A DNA stretch of 64,000 bases, taken from positions 434,001 through 498,000 of the forward strand of contig NZ_SRMB01000003.1 in assembly GCF_004745645.1 (NCBI RefSeq), written 5' to 3'. Below are positions 25,093 through 33,655 of the stretch, piece after piece. The translations under genes and the position numbers were made by a program. Below the pieces are notes generated by a model, which did no database searches, was not told the DNA's origin, and saw only the letters and a list, made by a program, of their open reading frames with translations. The stretch is from Hymenobacter metallicola. GTDB taxonomy: Bacteria; Bacteroidota; Bacteroidia; Cytophagales; Hymenobacteraceae. Numbering within the stretch: the stretch's first letter is position 1; each line of letters opens with the position of its first letter.

Positions 25093-26379
25093 CTAGAAGC
25101 CGCCGCGGAACTTATACGTCTGGGCTACTTTGTCGATGGCTACCACGTAGGCGGCAATGCGCATCGGTACTTTATACTTCTGGGAAGTAGCATACACTTT
25201 CTCGAAAGCATCGGTCATGATACGCTCGGCGCGCTCAATCACCATGTCCTCGCTCCACTTGTAGCCCAGGCGGTTCTGTACCCACTCGAAGTAGGAAACC
25301 GTCACGCCCCCGGAGTTGGCCAGGATGTCGGGCACTACCATGATACCCTTCTCATTAATGATAGGGTCGGCGGAAGCCGAGGTAGGGCCGTTGGCACCTT
25401 CCACGATGAGCTTAGCCTTGATGTCGTGGGCGTTGTGCTCGGTAATCACGTCTTCCACGGCGGCGGGCACCAGCACGTCCACATCGGCGAGCAGAAGTTC
25501 ATCGGCGTTCATGAGGGTAGCGCCGGTGTAGCCTTCGAGACGGCCGTTGTGCACGTTTTTATAAGCAATGGCTTCGTCGATGTTGATGCCATTCTCGTTC
25601 CAGTAGGCCCCGCTGATGTCAGACACGCCCTTGATTTTCACGCCTTTCTCGCAGAGCAGCTTAGCCGCCCAGGAGCCTACGTTGCCAAAGCCCTGTACTA
25701 CGGCCGACGATTCCTCGGGCTTCATGCCCAGCTTGCTCATGGCCGCCAGGGCCGAAACCATTACGCCGCGGCCGGTGGCCTCGGTGCGGCCCAACGAGCC
25801 ACCCATTACCAGGGGCTTGCCGGTAACCACAGCCGGCGAAGTAGCCCCCACGGTCTTGGAGAATTCGTCCATCAGCCACGCCATTTCGCGGGGGCCGGTG
25901 CCCATGTCGGGCGCCGGAATGTCGCGGTCGGGGCCGAAGACGTCTTTCATGGCCAGGGTGTAGCCGCGGGTCAGACGCTCGATTTCGCCGGGGCTCATCG
26001 TGGTTGGGTCGCAGATGATACCGCCTTTGGCTCCGCCGTAGGGAATATCAACCACGGCGCACTTCCACGTCATCCAGGCCGCCAGGGCCTTTACTTCGTC
26101 GATGTGCACGTTCATGTCGTAGCGGATACCGCCTTTCGAGGGACCCAGGATGGTGTTGTGCACCACGCGGTAGCCTTCGAACACGCGCACCTTGCCGTTG
26201 TCCATCGTCACCGGGATGCTGACGATAACCTGCTTGTCGGGCGCTTTGAGGACGTTATACGTTGAATCGTCGAGCCCCAGAATCTCCGCCGCGATATTGA
26301 AGCGCGACATCATTGATTCCAAGGGATTTTCACGGTCCATGATTGGAGCCGGCTCTTTGTACACCGTGGTGGCAGCCAT
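25093..26379 (-). CDS. glutamate dehydrogenase (Glu/Leu/Phe/Val family)
   Basis: A 428-residue cytoplasmic enzyme interconverting glutamate and 2-oxoglutarate plus ammonia. Visible are VHNTILGPSKGGIRYDMNV, the catalytic-lysine region TWKCAVVDIPYGGAKGGIICDP, the nucleotide-binding VVQGFGNVGSWAAKLL near residue 245, and VSYFEWVQNRLGYKWSED near 375. The substrate-binding Lys and catalytic Asp positions are kept, consistent with a catabolic or amphibolic GDH. The ATG at 26379 is preferred, though ATG 26340 (MDRENPLESMM) is possible. A second, clearly different family member lies at 58757. Confidence 0.93.
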   Translation of the reverse strand: MAATTVYKEPAPIMDRENPLESMMSRFNIAAEILGLDDSTYNVLKAPDKQVIVSIPVTMDNGKVRVFEGYRVVHNTILGPSKGGIRYDMNVHIDEVKALAAWMTWKCAVVDIPYGGAKGGIICDPTTMSPGEIERLTRGYTLAMKDVFGPDRDIPAPDMGTGPREMAWLMDEFSKTVGATSPAVVTGKPLVMGGSLGRTEATGRGVMVSALAAMSKLGMKPEESSAVVQGFGNVGSWAAKLLCEKGVKIKGVSDISGAYWNENGINIDEAIAYKNVHNGRLEGYTGATLMNADELLLADVDVLVPAAVEDVITEHNAHDIKAKLIVEGANGPTSASADPIINEKGIMVVPDILANSGGVTVSYFEWVQNRLGYKWSEDMVIERAERIMTDAFEKVYATSQKYKVPMRIAAYVVAIDKVAQTYKFRGGF

Positions 26380-26526
26380 ACGGGAAGAGTAAATTGTGAT
26401 GGGTGGGTAAGAAAAAAAGGCGGGGTTCAGCGGTGGGAAGCCGGAACCGGACGCCGTAATTGAGGGGCCAAAGGTACTAGTTTATGCCATACGCAGGAAA
26501 GCGGAGCGAGGTGCTCCTTTTTCGGG

Positions 26527-27402
26527 CTAGGCAAAGAGCAGCTGCAGCAAGGCCAGCACGGGCAGGATAAAGAGAAAGGCGTCGAAGCGGTCGAGCAGGC
26601 CGCCGTGCCCGGGCATGATGGTGCCCGAATCCTTGATGTCGACGCTGCGCTTGAGCATGGACTCGGCCAGGTCGCCGAGGGGCCCGAAGACGGCCACGGT
26701 GCCGGCCGCGACGAGGCGGTAGGCCAGCGACAAATCCGTGAGCCAGAAGCCCAGGGCCCAGCCCATAAGGAGCGTGAGCAGAAAGCCCCCGATGGCGCCT
26801 TCCCAGGTTTTGCCGGGCGAAATAGTAGGGGCCAGCTTGTGCTTGCCGAAAGTTTTACCGGCCGCGTAAGCGCCAATATCGGAGCACCATACCAGGAAGA
26901 GCAGGGCGAAGATGCGGCGGTAGTCGTAACTGGCCTGGCCCGCCGCATCGGCGAAGGCCACCGCGCTTAGCAGGCTCATGGGCAAGCTGACATAGAACAG
27001 CCCCAGCAGATTGACGCCCACATTGGCAAAGGGCACAACCGACTGATTTTCGCGCGGCCAGGCCGACATCTCGCGCAGCAGCAGCAGCACGGAAAGCAGC
27101 AGAGCCAGGCCAATAAGCGTCAGTTCCGCCGCCTGGACAATCCGGTTTTCGGGGCCCCCATCGTACTGCGCAAACTGATTTTCAATAAAAACCGTGAAGA
27201 AGATCAGTAGGCTGATGCAGATGCCCAGAATAGCCGCCGGCTTGTAGCCGGCCTCCCGCATCATGCGGTAAAACTCGTGCAGCATCTTGGCCTGCACCAA
27301 GGCAAAGAACAGGGCAAACGTCCAGGCGCTAAACCACACCGAGCCCAGCAGCAGTACGGCCCCAATCACGCCGAAGATGACGCGCTGGGCCAGGTTGGAC
27401 AT
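26527..27402 (-). CDS. cdsA: phosphatidate cytidylyltransferase
   Basis: A 291-residue polytopic membrane enzyme making CDP-diacylglycerol, the precursor of bacterial phospholipids. The C-terminal signature is intact: GPLGDLAESMLKRSVDIKDS followed by GTIMPGHGGLLDRFD, with the metal-binding Asp residues. About eight hydrophobic segments precede it, including SPGKTWEGAIGGFLLTL. ATG 27402 (MSNLAQRV) is the natural start; the ORF runs on to 27732 but then overlaps the next gene. It lies about 105 bases after the CPBP protease gene in the same direction. Confidence 0.95.
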   Translation of the reverse strand: MSNLAQRVIFGVIGAVLLLGSVWFSAWTFALFFALVQAKMLHEFYRMMREAGYKPAAILGICISLLIFFTVFIENQFAQYDGGPENRIVQAAELTLIGLALLLSVLLLLREMSAWPRENQSVVPFANVGVNLLGLFYVSLPMSLLSAVAFADAAGQASYDYRRIFALLFLVWCSDIGAYAAGKTFGKHKLAPTISPGKTWEGAIGGFLLTLLMGWALGFWLTDLSLAYRLVAAGTVAVFGPLGDLAESMLKRSVDIKDSGTIMPGHGGLLDRFDAFLFILPVLALLQLLFA

Positions 27403-27508
27403 GGGTTTTCTACCGTCGGCGGGCGGGTCGTTGGTAGCGGTGGGCAAGGGCGAGGACTCTGACAACGGAGACGGAAATTCGGAGCGGAGAAGAAAGATGA
27501 TGGGGCGG

Positions 27509-28537
27509 CTACTTGGCTTCAGCCCCTTTACTGCCGAGCGTACGGGTTTCGGTGGGGGCGGTTTCGGGCGAGGCCACGGCCACCCCGCCGCTGCTGAGCG
27601 TGTGCATTTCGGAAGGAGCAGCGGCCAGGCGGCGTTGCTGTAAAAAGTAAAGTACCGCCCCAGTGAACAGCGCCGACAGCAGCACGAGGTACCAAGGCAT
27701 GCTGTCAGTCGAATCGGGGTCGAAGTCGGCACCCGCCCACTGTTGCTGTTGCACGTAAATCAGCAGCAGTTGAAAGGCATTTTGGGTGAAGTGGGCCGCC
27801 ATCGGCACCAGAATATTACCGCTCCACTCGTAGAGGTAGCCCAGAATCAGGCCCAGCACGAAGCGCGGAATAAAGCCCAGAAACTGCATGTGAATGGCGC
27901 TGAAAATAGCGGCGGCCAGGAACACGCCCGCGTGGCGCGACTTAAACAAGTCGACGAGGTTGCGTTGGATGACGCCCCGAAAAAACAGCTCTTCGCTGAT
28001 GGCCGGCACCACCCCGATAACCAGCAGGGCTACGGCCAGCCGCACCGGCGAGTTGAGCCGGGTCAGGAAGGCCGTAACTCCCTTCAGCTCCTCTTCCTTG
28101 GCCCGGGCCCAACGCTCGAAGCCGCCGAAGAAACCGGGCAGATGCATATCGGCATTCCACTGAATAAAGGCCGACATCAGCGGCAGACTCAGAATAATCA
28201 GGGCGGCGGCGGCCACCAGCCACAACGCCGAAACGGGCCGGCGGGGCATGAAATAGTCGCGCACCGACTGCCCCGTTACCAGTACCAGGCCCCAAGCGGC
28301 TCCGGCCAGCATCACAAACAGCGTGATACCCTGGGTGAGCATGAGCACGGCCCAGCCATTGGGGTGAGCCTGGGGGTTCTGCGTGACGTTGCCCATTTCC
28401 CTGAGGCCCACCCCGAAGAACAGATTACTGAATACCGTGGCGAAGAAACCGGCAATGCAAAAAGTGGCCACGGCCAGCCCCAGCAGCAACATCAGGTTTA
28501 CCAATGGGTGCAAACGGCTGGAGACGAAACCTTTCAT
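27509..28537 (-). CDS. CPBP-family intramembrane metalloprotease
   Basis: A 342-residue polytopic membrane protein of the CAAX-protease/bacteriocin-processing group. The catalytic motif EELFFRGVIQRNL lies near residue 195 and the second His motif near 250 (VLGLILGYLYEWSGN and MAAHFTQNAF). About eight hydrophobic segments span the protein, and an extra C-terminal helix (WYLVLLSALFTGAVLYFLQ) leads to a Pro/Ser/Thr-rich tail. The substrate is unknown. ATG 28537 (MKGFVSSRLHPLV) gives the expected start; a longer ORF to 28615 overlaps dusB. Confidence 0.9.
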   Translation of the reverse strand: MKGFVSSRLHPLVNLMLLLGLAVATFCIAGFFATVFSNLFFGVGLREMGNVTQNPQAHPNGWAVLMLTQGITLFVMLAGAAWGLVLVTGQSVRDYFMPRRPVSALWLVAAAALIILSLPLMSAFIQWNADMHLPGFFGGFERWARAKEEELKGVTAFLTRLNSPVRLAVALLVIGVVPAISEELFFRGVIQRNLVDLFKSRHAGVFLAAAIFSAIHMQFLGFIPRFVLGLILGYLYEWSGNILVPMAAHFTQNAFQLLLIYVQQQQWAGADFDPDSTDSMPWYLVLLSALFTGAVLYFLQQRRLAAAPSEMHTLSSGGVAVASPETAPTETRTLGSKGAEAK

Positions 28538-28606
28538 AGGGGGCAGGCGGTTACGAAAACTTGGAAGAGTCGTAAATTTGCGCAAATTCCTGTAATAGCT
28601 TTTCCT

Positions 28607-29596
28607 GTGGTACACATCCGCGACCTTGCCCTGCCTGATTTCCCGTTGCTCTTAGCGCCCATGGAGGACGTTTCGGATCCGCCGTTCCGGGCCGTATGCA
28701 AGGCCAATGGGGCCGATTTGATGTATACCGAGTTTATTTCTTCGGAAGGCCTGATTCGGGACGCCGCCAAGAGCCGCAAGAAGCTCGACGTGTTCGACTA
28801 CGAACGGCCCATCGGCATTCAGCTCTTTGGCTCCGACGTGGCCACCATGGGCGAGTGTGCCCGCATCAGCACCCTGGCTGGCCCCGATTTGATTGACATC
28901 AACTACGGCTGCCCGGTAAAGCAGGTAGCCTGCCGGGGCGCCGGAGCAGCCTTGCTGCGCGACATTCCGAAGATGGTGGAAATGACCTCGGCCGTGGTGA
29001 AAGCCACTCACTTGCCCGTAACGGTAAAAACCCGCCTGGGCTGGGACGAAAACACGCTGAACGTGGAGGAAGTAGCCGAACGGCTCCAAGACATCGGCAT
29101 TGCGGCCCTCACGGTGCACGGCCGTACCCGGGTGCAGATGTACAAGGGCGAGGCCGATTGGCGCCTGATTGCCAAAATCAAGGAAAACCCCCGCATCAAG
29201 ATTCCGATTTTCGGCAACGGCGACATCGACTCGCCGGAAAAAGCGGTGGAGTACAAGAACCGCTACGGCGTAGACGGCATCATGATTGGCCGGGCCAGCA
29301 TCGGCTACCCCTGGATTTTCCGCGAAATCAAGCACTTTGTGGCTACCGGCCAGAAGCTGGCCCCGCCCACGGTAGAGGAGCGGGTAGCTATGTGCCGCAT
29401 GCACTTCGAGAAGAGCATCGAGTGGAAGGGCGAGCGGTCCGGCATTCTGGAAATGCGCCGGCACTACGCCCAGTACTTCCGCGGCCTGGAAGGCGCCAAG
29501 CAGTGGCGCATGCGCCTGGTGGAAACCTACTCGGTGGACGAAGTGCACGCCATTCTGGCCGAAATTTCGGCGGCTGAGCCCGTGCTAGTCGGGTAG
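28607..29596 (+). CDS. dusB: tRNA-dihydrouridine synthase
   Basis: A 329-residue FMN enzyme that reduces specific uridines of tRNA to dihydrouridine. Visible are PLLLAPMEDVSDPPFRAVCK, the catalytic-Cys stretch DINYGCPVKQVACRGAGAALL, PVTVKTRLGWDE, ALTVHGRTRVQMYKG and the FMN-phosphate site FGNGDIDSPEKA plus GVDGIMIGRASIGYPWIF. The start is a GTG at 28607 (MVHIRDLALPDF); the reading frame is open far upstream, but that part is opposite the CPBP gene and not coding. The two genes are divergent with only 69 bases between starts. Confidence 0.95.
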   Translation: MVHIRDLALPDFPLLLAPMEDVSDPPFRAVCKANGADLMYTEFISSEGLIRDAAKSRKKLDVFDYERPIGIQLFGSDVATMGECARISTLAGPDLIDINYGCPVKQVACRGAGAALLRDIPKMVEMTSAVVKATHLPVTVKTRLGWDENTLNVEEVAERLQDIGIAALTVHGRTRVQMYKGEADWRLIAKIKENPRIKIPIFGNGDIDSPEKAVEYKNRYGVDGIMIGRASIGYPWIFREIKHFVATGQKLAPPTVEERVAMCRMHFEKSIEWKGERSGILEMRRHYAQYFRGLEGAKQWRMRLVETYSVDEVHAILAEISAAEPVLVG

Positions 29597-29619
29597 GCTG
29601 CTCCTTTTTTCCCTTTGGC

Positions 29620-29715
29620 CGTCATGCTGAGCTTGTCGAAGCATCTCTCCCGCTGATGTTGTGTTGATGCTTCCAACGTCAGCGGCAGAGATGCTTCGGC
29701 AAGCTCAGCATGACG
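29620..29715. repeat. long imperfect inverted repeat of the CGTCATGCTGAGCTTGTCGA type
   Basis: The left arm (29620-29660) starts CGTCATGCTGAGCTTGTCGA. The right arm (29674-29715) is its near-perfect complement and ends CAAGCTCAGCATGACG. The 13-base loop gives a hairpin of about 40 base pairs. Such TGCTGAGCTT-GAAGCATCTC elements are dispersed intergenic repeats in many bacteria. It lies between dusB and the EamA gene and may end dusB transcription. Confidence 0.75.
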
Positions 29716-29746
29716 TTCTTTTTTATCGTCTTTCTTTCCGCCCCGC

Positions 29747-30709
29747 ATGCCCCCCACCCCTACCGCCCCGGCCGTTACGGCTGCTCCCGAAACCACCCCA
29801 GTAGCCTCGCCCCCGCCCCACCGCACGCCGGCCTCGGCCTGGGTGCTGCTCTTCACGCTGGCGACTATATGGGGCACGTCGTTTATTCTGATGAAGAAGG
29901 GCCTGGTGGTGTTTTCGGCCATGGAGCTGGGTGCTACCCGCGTCACCGTAGCAGCTTTGATTCTGCTGCCCTTCGCCCTGAAGCATTTGCCGCAGCTGGA
30001 GCGGAGCCGCATCAAGTGGCTGGTGCTGAGCGGGGTAGTGGGCACCCTGATTCCGGCGTTTTTGTTTGCGTACGCCGAAACCAAGCTGGCCTCGGGCCTG
30101 GCCGGCGTGCTGAATGCGTTGACAGCCGTATTCACGCTGCTGGTGGGAGCCCTGTTTTTCGGGCAGAAGCTGACGCCCCTACGGGTGCTGGGCATTGTGC
30201 TGGGCCTAGTCGGGACCGTGGTGCTGATGCTGCTGGGCGGCAGCGGCGGCGAAGCAACGCCCAGCGGCGAGGGCAACGCCTGGTACGGCCTCTACATCGT
30301 GCTGGCCACGGCTGGTTACGGCGTGAGCGTCAACGTCATCAAGAACCGGCTGCACGGCATCCCGCCCCTGGCTGTCACGGGGTTGCTGCTGTTGTTTATC
30401 GGGGGGCCGGCCCTGGCTTATCTGCTGGTGGGCACCGAGTTCGTGCACAAACTGGCCACGGTGCCGGGCGCCTGGAAAGCCTTTGGCTACATTGCCCTGC
30501 TGGCGACGATGAGCACGGCCGTAGCCATGGTGCTTTTCAACAAGCTCATCCACCAGTCGACGGCTCTGTTTGCGGCTTCCAACACCTATATCGTCCCGAT
30601 TATGGCCCTGGCCTGGGGCGTACTCGATGGGGAAGCGTTCAACCTGTGGCATTTGCTGGGCATGCTTATCATCCTGGTGAGCGTAGCTATTATTCACCGG
30701 GCCAAATAG
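29747..30709 (+). CDS. EamA/DMT-superfamily transporter
   Basis: A 320-residue inner-membrane transporter with two EamA repeats, about ten membrane helices in all. The first repeat begins WVLLFTLATIWGTSFILMKKGL (residue 31) and contains KHLPQLERSRIKWLVLSGVV. The second begins near residue 180 (GLYIVLATAGYGVSVNVIKN) and contains STALFAASNTYIVPIMALAWGVLDGE. Family members export amino acids, nucleosides or other metabolites; the substrate cannot be inferred. The 28-residue N-terminal Pro/Thr/Ala tail is unusual and may mean the true start is further in, though no better ATG is present. Confidence 0.9.
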   Translation: MPPTPTAPAVTAAPETTPVASPPPHRTPASAWVLLFTLATIWGTSFILMKKGLVVFSAMELGATRVTVAALILLPFALKHLPQLERSRIKWLVLSGVVGTLIPAFLFAYAETKLASGLAGVLNALTAVFTLLVGALFFGQKLTPLRVLGIVLGLVGTVVLMLLGGSGGEATPSGEGNAWYGLYIVLATAGYGVSVNVIKNRLHGIPPLAVTGLLLLFIGGPALAYLLVGTEFVHKLATVPGAWKAFGYIALLATMSTAVAMVLFNKLIHQSTALFAASNTYIVPIMALAWGVLDGEAFNLWHLLGMLIILVSVAIIHRAK

Positions 30710-30821
30710 CCTCTTGCAACCTATAAGGGCCTAATACAGCTCTAATAAGTACTAGTCGGCACGTGCGACTACCGGCCAGGTTATGGCTGTAATATACTTC
30801 TCACCTAGTTTCTACTGTTGT

Positions 30822-31580
30822 ATGATTAAGTTATCCGGCTTATTAGCGGCCTTCTTGTTAGGCGCTTCCGCGGCTTCGGCCCAAACAACCTACCGCTTGG
30901 GCGTGCGGGTGGGCGGCAACTTGGCCACCACCACCGAGAAAGGCCCAACGACCCGCACAGCAGCCAATAGCTCAAGCTCCTACAGCAAGTCGCCCATAGC
31001 GGCGGGGCAGGTAGGCCTAGTACTGGAAATTGCGCGGGGCAACTTTGCGTTTCAACCCGCCTTGCTCTTCTCTCAGAAGGGGACTAAGATAGAAGCAACC
31101 AACCTGCTAACGGACCCTGCCACGGGTTATGAGTTTCGCCGGTCGGGCCACCGTACCAGCCGCTACAACTGGCTGGAGCTGCCCCTGAACTTCGTGTATA
31201 CCATGCCCGGCACCACCGGGCTGCAGGTGTTTGCCGGGCCCTACGTGGCAATCGGCGTGGGAGGAAAAGTCAAAACGGCCATCCACAACAGCACCAACGA
31301 CCCCAGCATCTTAGCGCAGCCCGAAACTCATTCCGAGACTAAAATCACCTACGGCTCGGAAGACAAGGATACCGGCCCTGCTTCCATCAATAATTTCTAT
31401 TCGCGCCGCTTCGATACGGGCTTCAACGTGGGCCTGGGCTACCGGCGCGGCCCTTTGCAAGTGCAAGCGGGCTACGGCCTGGGCCTGCTCAATCTGCGCA
31501 CGAGCAAGGCCGAGGGCAATGACGAGCAGAGTGGTTTCAACCGGGTAGCCCAACTCAACGCCACCTACTTTTTCGACTAG
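30822..31580 (+). CDS. outer-membrane beta-barrel (PorT-like) protein
   Basis: A 252-residue protein. The ATG at 30822 (MIKLSGLLAAFLLGASAASA) gives a Sec signal peptide cut before QTTYRLG. The mature part has the eight-strand barrel look common in Bacteroidota: YRLGVRVGGNLATTT, VGLVLEIARGNFAFQPALLFSQKG, YNWLELPLNFVYTMPG, LQVFAGPYVAIGVGGKV, FNVGLGYRRGPLQVQAGYGLGLLNL, and a last strand LNATYFFD. These proteins are small outer-membrane barrels of mostly unknown function. Confidence 0.85.
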   Translation: MIKLSGLLAAFLLGASAASAQTTYRLGVRVGGNLATTTEKGPTTRTAANSSSSYSKSPIAAGQVGLVLEIARGNFAFQPALLFSQKGTKIEATNLLTDPATGYEFRRSGHRTSRYNWLELPLNFVYTMPGTTGLQVFAGPYVAIGVGGKVKTAIHNSTNDPSILAQPETHSETKITYGSEDKDTGPASINNFYSRRFDTGFNVGLGYRRGPLQVQAGYGLGLLNLRTSKAEGNDEQSGFNRVAQLNATYFFD

Positions 31581-31601
31581 CCTACCCTACTGCCGGCCAC
31601 C

Positions 31602-32576
31602 TTACAAGGCCGCGCTCAGCCCAAACTGCACCCAGGCATGGGGGCGGCTGCCGCGGAATTCGGGCGTAATCCAGACGGCGGAGGTCCGGAAGCTCAGGCC
31701 CGCGTAGGCCGCCACTAAGCTCACCGTTCCCTGACCTACTGCCCGCTTCAGGGCCGAGGCGGGCAAGGTATAGGGGCTGCGGCGGTTGAAAAGCCCTCCC
31801 TGCAGAGTGGCATTGTAGCCCACAACCCGGCCCTCGGCCTGCCCGGTGGCATAGAGCTGAAACTGCTGCAACCCCGTCCGGCTAGCCCGCGAGGCCAGGC
31901 CCAGGTTTTGAAAGTACGAGTTCATTTTGCCCAGGCGCAGCAGCAGTCCGGCCCCGGCAAAAGTGTGGAGCGTGCCCACCGAAGCCCGCCCCTGGCCAAT
32001 CAGCTCCGCGGCTTTGCCCAGGGCCAGCAGTTGCTGTTCCAGGGTCGCCTCGTAGCCCAGCACCAGGTCGTTGCGGACTTGGTAATCCCAGCCCCGGGGC
32101 GTGGGCGCGTCGAGCAGCTCGTGCACCTTGGTTTGAAAGCCCTTGGCTCCGGCGGCCGGACCGATGAAGCCCAGGTTTAGGCCCGAGGTGAGGCGGCGGT
32201 TGCGGCCGGTCGAAATCCGGTACAGAGCGGCATAGATGTAGGAGGCGTAGGGCCGGTCGCCGCGCCGGATGGTATCGTCCTGAATGCGCAGGGGCGTAAA
32301 GCCGTCGTACACCAGCTTTACCCCGTGGTGCTGCACGCTCCCGGCCGGCCCAGGCAGCAGGATCCGGTTGACCGGCGACTTGCGGAACACTGGTAGCACC
32401 AGGTTCAGCGTCATGCCCTGAGTGAAGTAGTAGTCGGTGCGAAAAAAGGCGTCGTTGGCAAAGGTGTAGGCTAGCAGCCGGTCGGCGCTGACGCTGTCGG
32501 CCCGGGGCCCGGATGGTTGGGCAACTACACTTAGAGGCAGCAACAGCAGCAGAGACAACCAATAACGACTAGGCAT
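31602..32576 (-). CDS. lipid A deacylase, LpxR family
   Basis: A 324-residue predicted outer-membrane enzyme that removes the 3'-acyloxyacyl chain from lipid A. A signal peptide (cut after VVAQ) precedes family landmarks: FANDAFFRTDYYFTQGMTLNL with the Asn-Asp pair, RRGDRPYASYIYAALYR, LGFIGPAAGAKGFQTKVHELL with the conserved His, and PRGWDYQVRNDLVLGYEA. The length fits LpxR (DUF2219). It is convergent with the PorT-like gene, with 21 bases between stops. Lipid A remodelling would alter outer-membrane properties. Confidence 0.88.
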   Translation of the reverse strand: MPSRYWLSLLLLLPLSVVAQPSGPRADSVSADRLLAYTFANDAFFRTDYYFTQGMTLNLVLPVFRKSPVNRILLPGPAGSVQHHGVKLVYDGFTPLRIQDDTIRRGDRPYASYIYAALYRISTGRNRRLTSGLNLGFIGPAAGAKGFQTKVHELLDAPTPRGWDYQVRNDLVLGYEATLEQQLLALGKAAELIGQGRASVGTLHTFAGAGLLLRLGKMNSYFQNLGLASRASRTGLQQFQLYATGQAEGRVVGYNATLQGGLFNRRSPYTLPASALKRAVGQGTVSLVAAYAGLSFRTSAVWITPEFRGSRPHAWVQFGLSAAL

Positions 32577-32654
32577 AGCAGACTTGTAGCAAGAGACGGT
32601 GCCTTACCTACGTAGCCCACGGACTGGCAGCTTTACCTAATCTCAACCCGAGCC

Positions 32655-33593
32655 TTAGAGCAAGGAAATTCGCTGGAGGCTGACTTCCGCGCCAGTAGCC
32701 GCCGGCGTGCTGGTGTAGTAGAACTCGTCGCCTACCACGACACCACGGCCCAGGGTAGCGGTGGGTTCCGGGCGGCTCAGTGGTAAGACACCCACCGGTT
32801 CCATACGCGCCCCAGCGGCCTCCAGGCGGTAGCGAACTATCTGCGGAGCCGCCGTCTGCTGCTGCACTAGCAGCAGCCCCTTGTATATGTAGAGCCCCGT
32901 GATAGTACTTACCTCCAGTTTCGAATCGAGCTCCACGGGAGTTATGTGCTTGGTAGCAGCGTCAATCCGGGCTATACCACCTGCGTGCACCACGTAGAGT
33001 GTGCTGCCGTCGGCGGCGAGGCAGATGTGGGTGGGCCGCACAAATGTATCGGCGGGCAGCCAAGCTTCTATTTCTTCCGTCAACGGCATTTTGGTTCGCA
33101 TCCGATATACACCACCCGATTCGACGTCGGGGGCGTAAACGACACCCGCGGCCGTCACGGCCAGGTCCTGAAATGAGTGCTGTCGAACCGTATCGGTTAC
33201 AAAAGCCAGTTGCCGTAGCGCCCCTGACCGGCTATCAAACTCCCATAATCCGGTGCGCTTGCCGGCCGGCCCCCAACCACTGGCACAGGCCCAGAGGCTG
33301 CGATGCGCATCATCTGCTTGCAGAGCGGTTACTTCGCCCAGCACCGGAAGCTTCTGCTGGGGCCATTCGGCTCCGGCAACCGGAAGTGGAGTGGGGTGCC
33401 AGAAATCGGCCACTTTGCCTTTGGCATCTATCCAAACGATTTTGCGCTGCTGCGGCTGCCCAACAAAGTATTTCTTGCTACGCGCATCGTAGGCCAGGCT
33501 AGCTGCGGGTGGCTCGCCCGCAGCGACGGAAGCCGATGATTGAGCCCTGGCGGGCAAGACGGCAACAAACAGCAAGGGAAGCAGCTTTTTCAT
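32655..33593 (-). CDS. secreted beta-propeller (SMP-30-like) protein
   Basis: A 312-residue protein with a signal peptide (MKKLLPLLFVAVLPARAQ). Repeated strand patterns suggest a six-bladed propeller: SLAYDARSKKYFVGQPQQRKIVWID, VTALQADDAHRSLWAC, QDLAVTAAGVVYAPDVESGGVYRM, ICLAADGSTLYVVHAGGIARIDA and ITGLYIYKGLLLVQQ. This resembles the SMP-30/gluconolactonase/NHL group. The metal ligands of gluconolactonases are not evident, so enzymatic activity is uncertain. It lies just after the helicase gene in the same direction. Confidence 0.72.
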   Translation of the reverse strand: MKKLLPLLFVAVLPARAQSSASVAAGEPPAASLAYDARSKKYFVGQPQQRKIVWIDAKGKVADFWHPTPLPVAGAEWPQQKLPVLGEVTALQADDAHRSLWACASGWGPAGKRTGLWEFDSRSGALRQLAFVTDTVRQHSFQDLAVTAAGVVYAPDVESGGVYRMRTKMPLTEEIEAWLPADTFVRPTHICLAADGSTLYVVHAGGIARIDAATKHITPVELDSKLEVSTITGLYIYKGLLLVQQQTAAPQIVRYRLEAAGARMEPVGVLPLSRPEPTATLGRGVVVGDEFYYTSTPAATGAEVSLQRISLL

Positions 33594-33655
33594 ACGGTAA
33601 GATAGTTAAGCACTGCTGCAGAAATGACTCTACTTGTAGCAGTTGAATAGATACC

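Noticed and set aside
25024..26265. Plus-strand ORF of 413 codons opposite the glutamate dehydrogenase
   Set aside because: It has a His/Val-rich, non-family composition; the minus strand encodes a full enzyme.
27743..28606. Long N-terminal extension of DusB
   Set aside because: The upstream open frame is antisense to the CPBP protease gene; the family N-terminus begins at GTG 28607.
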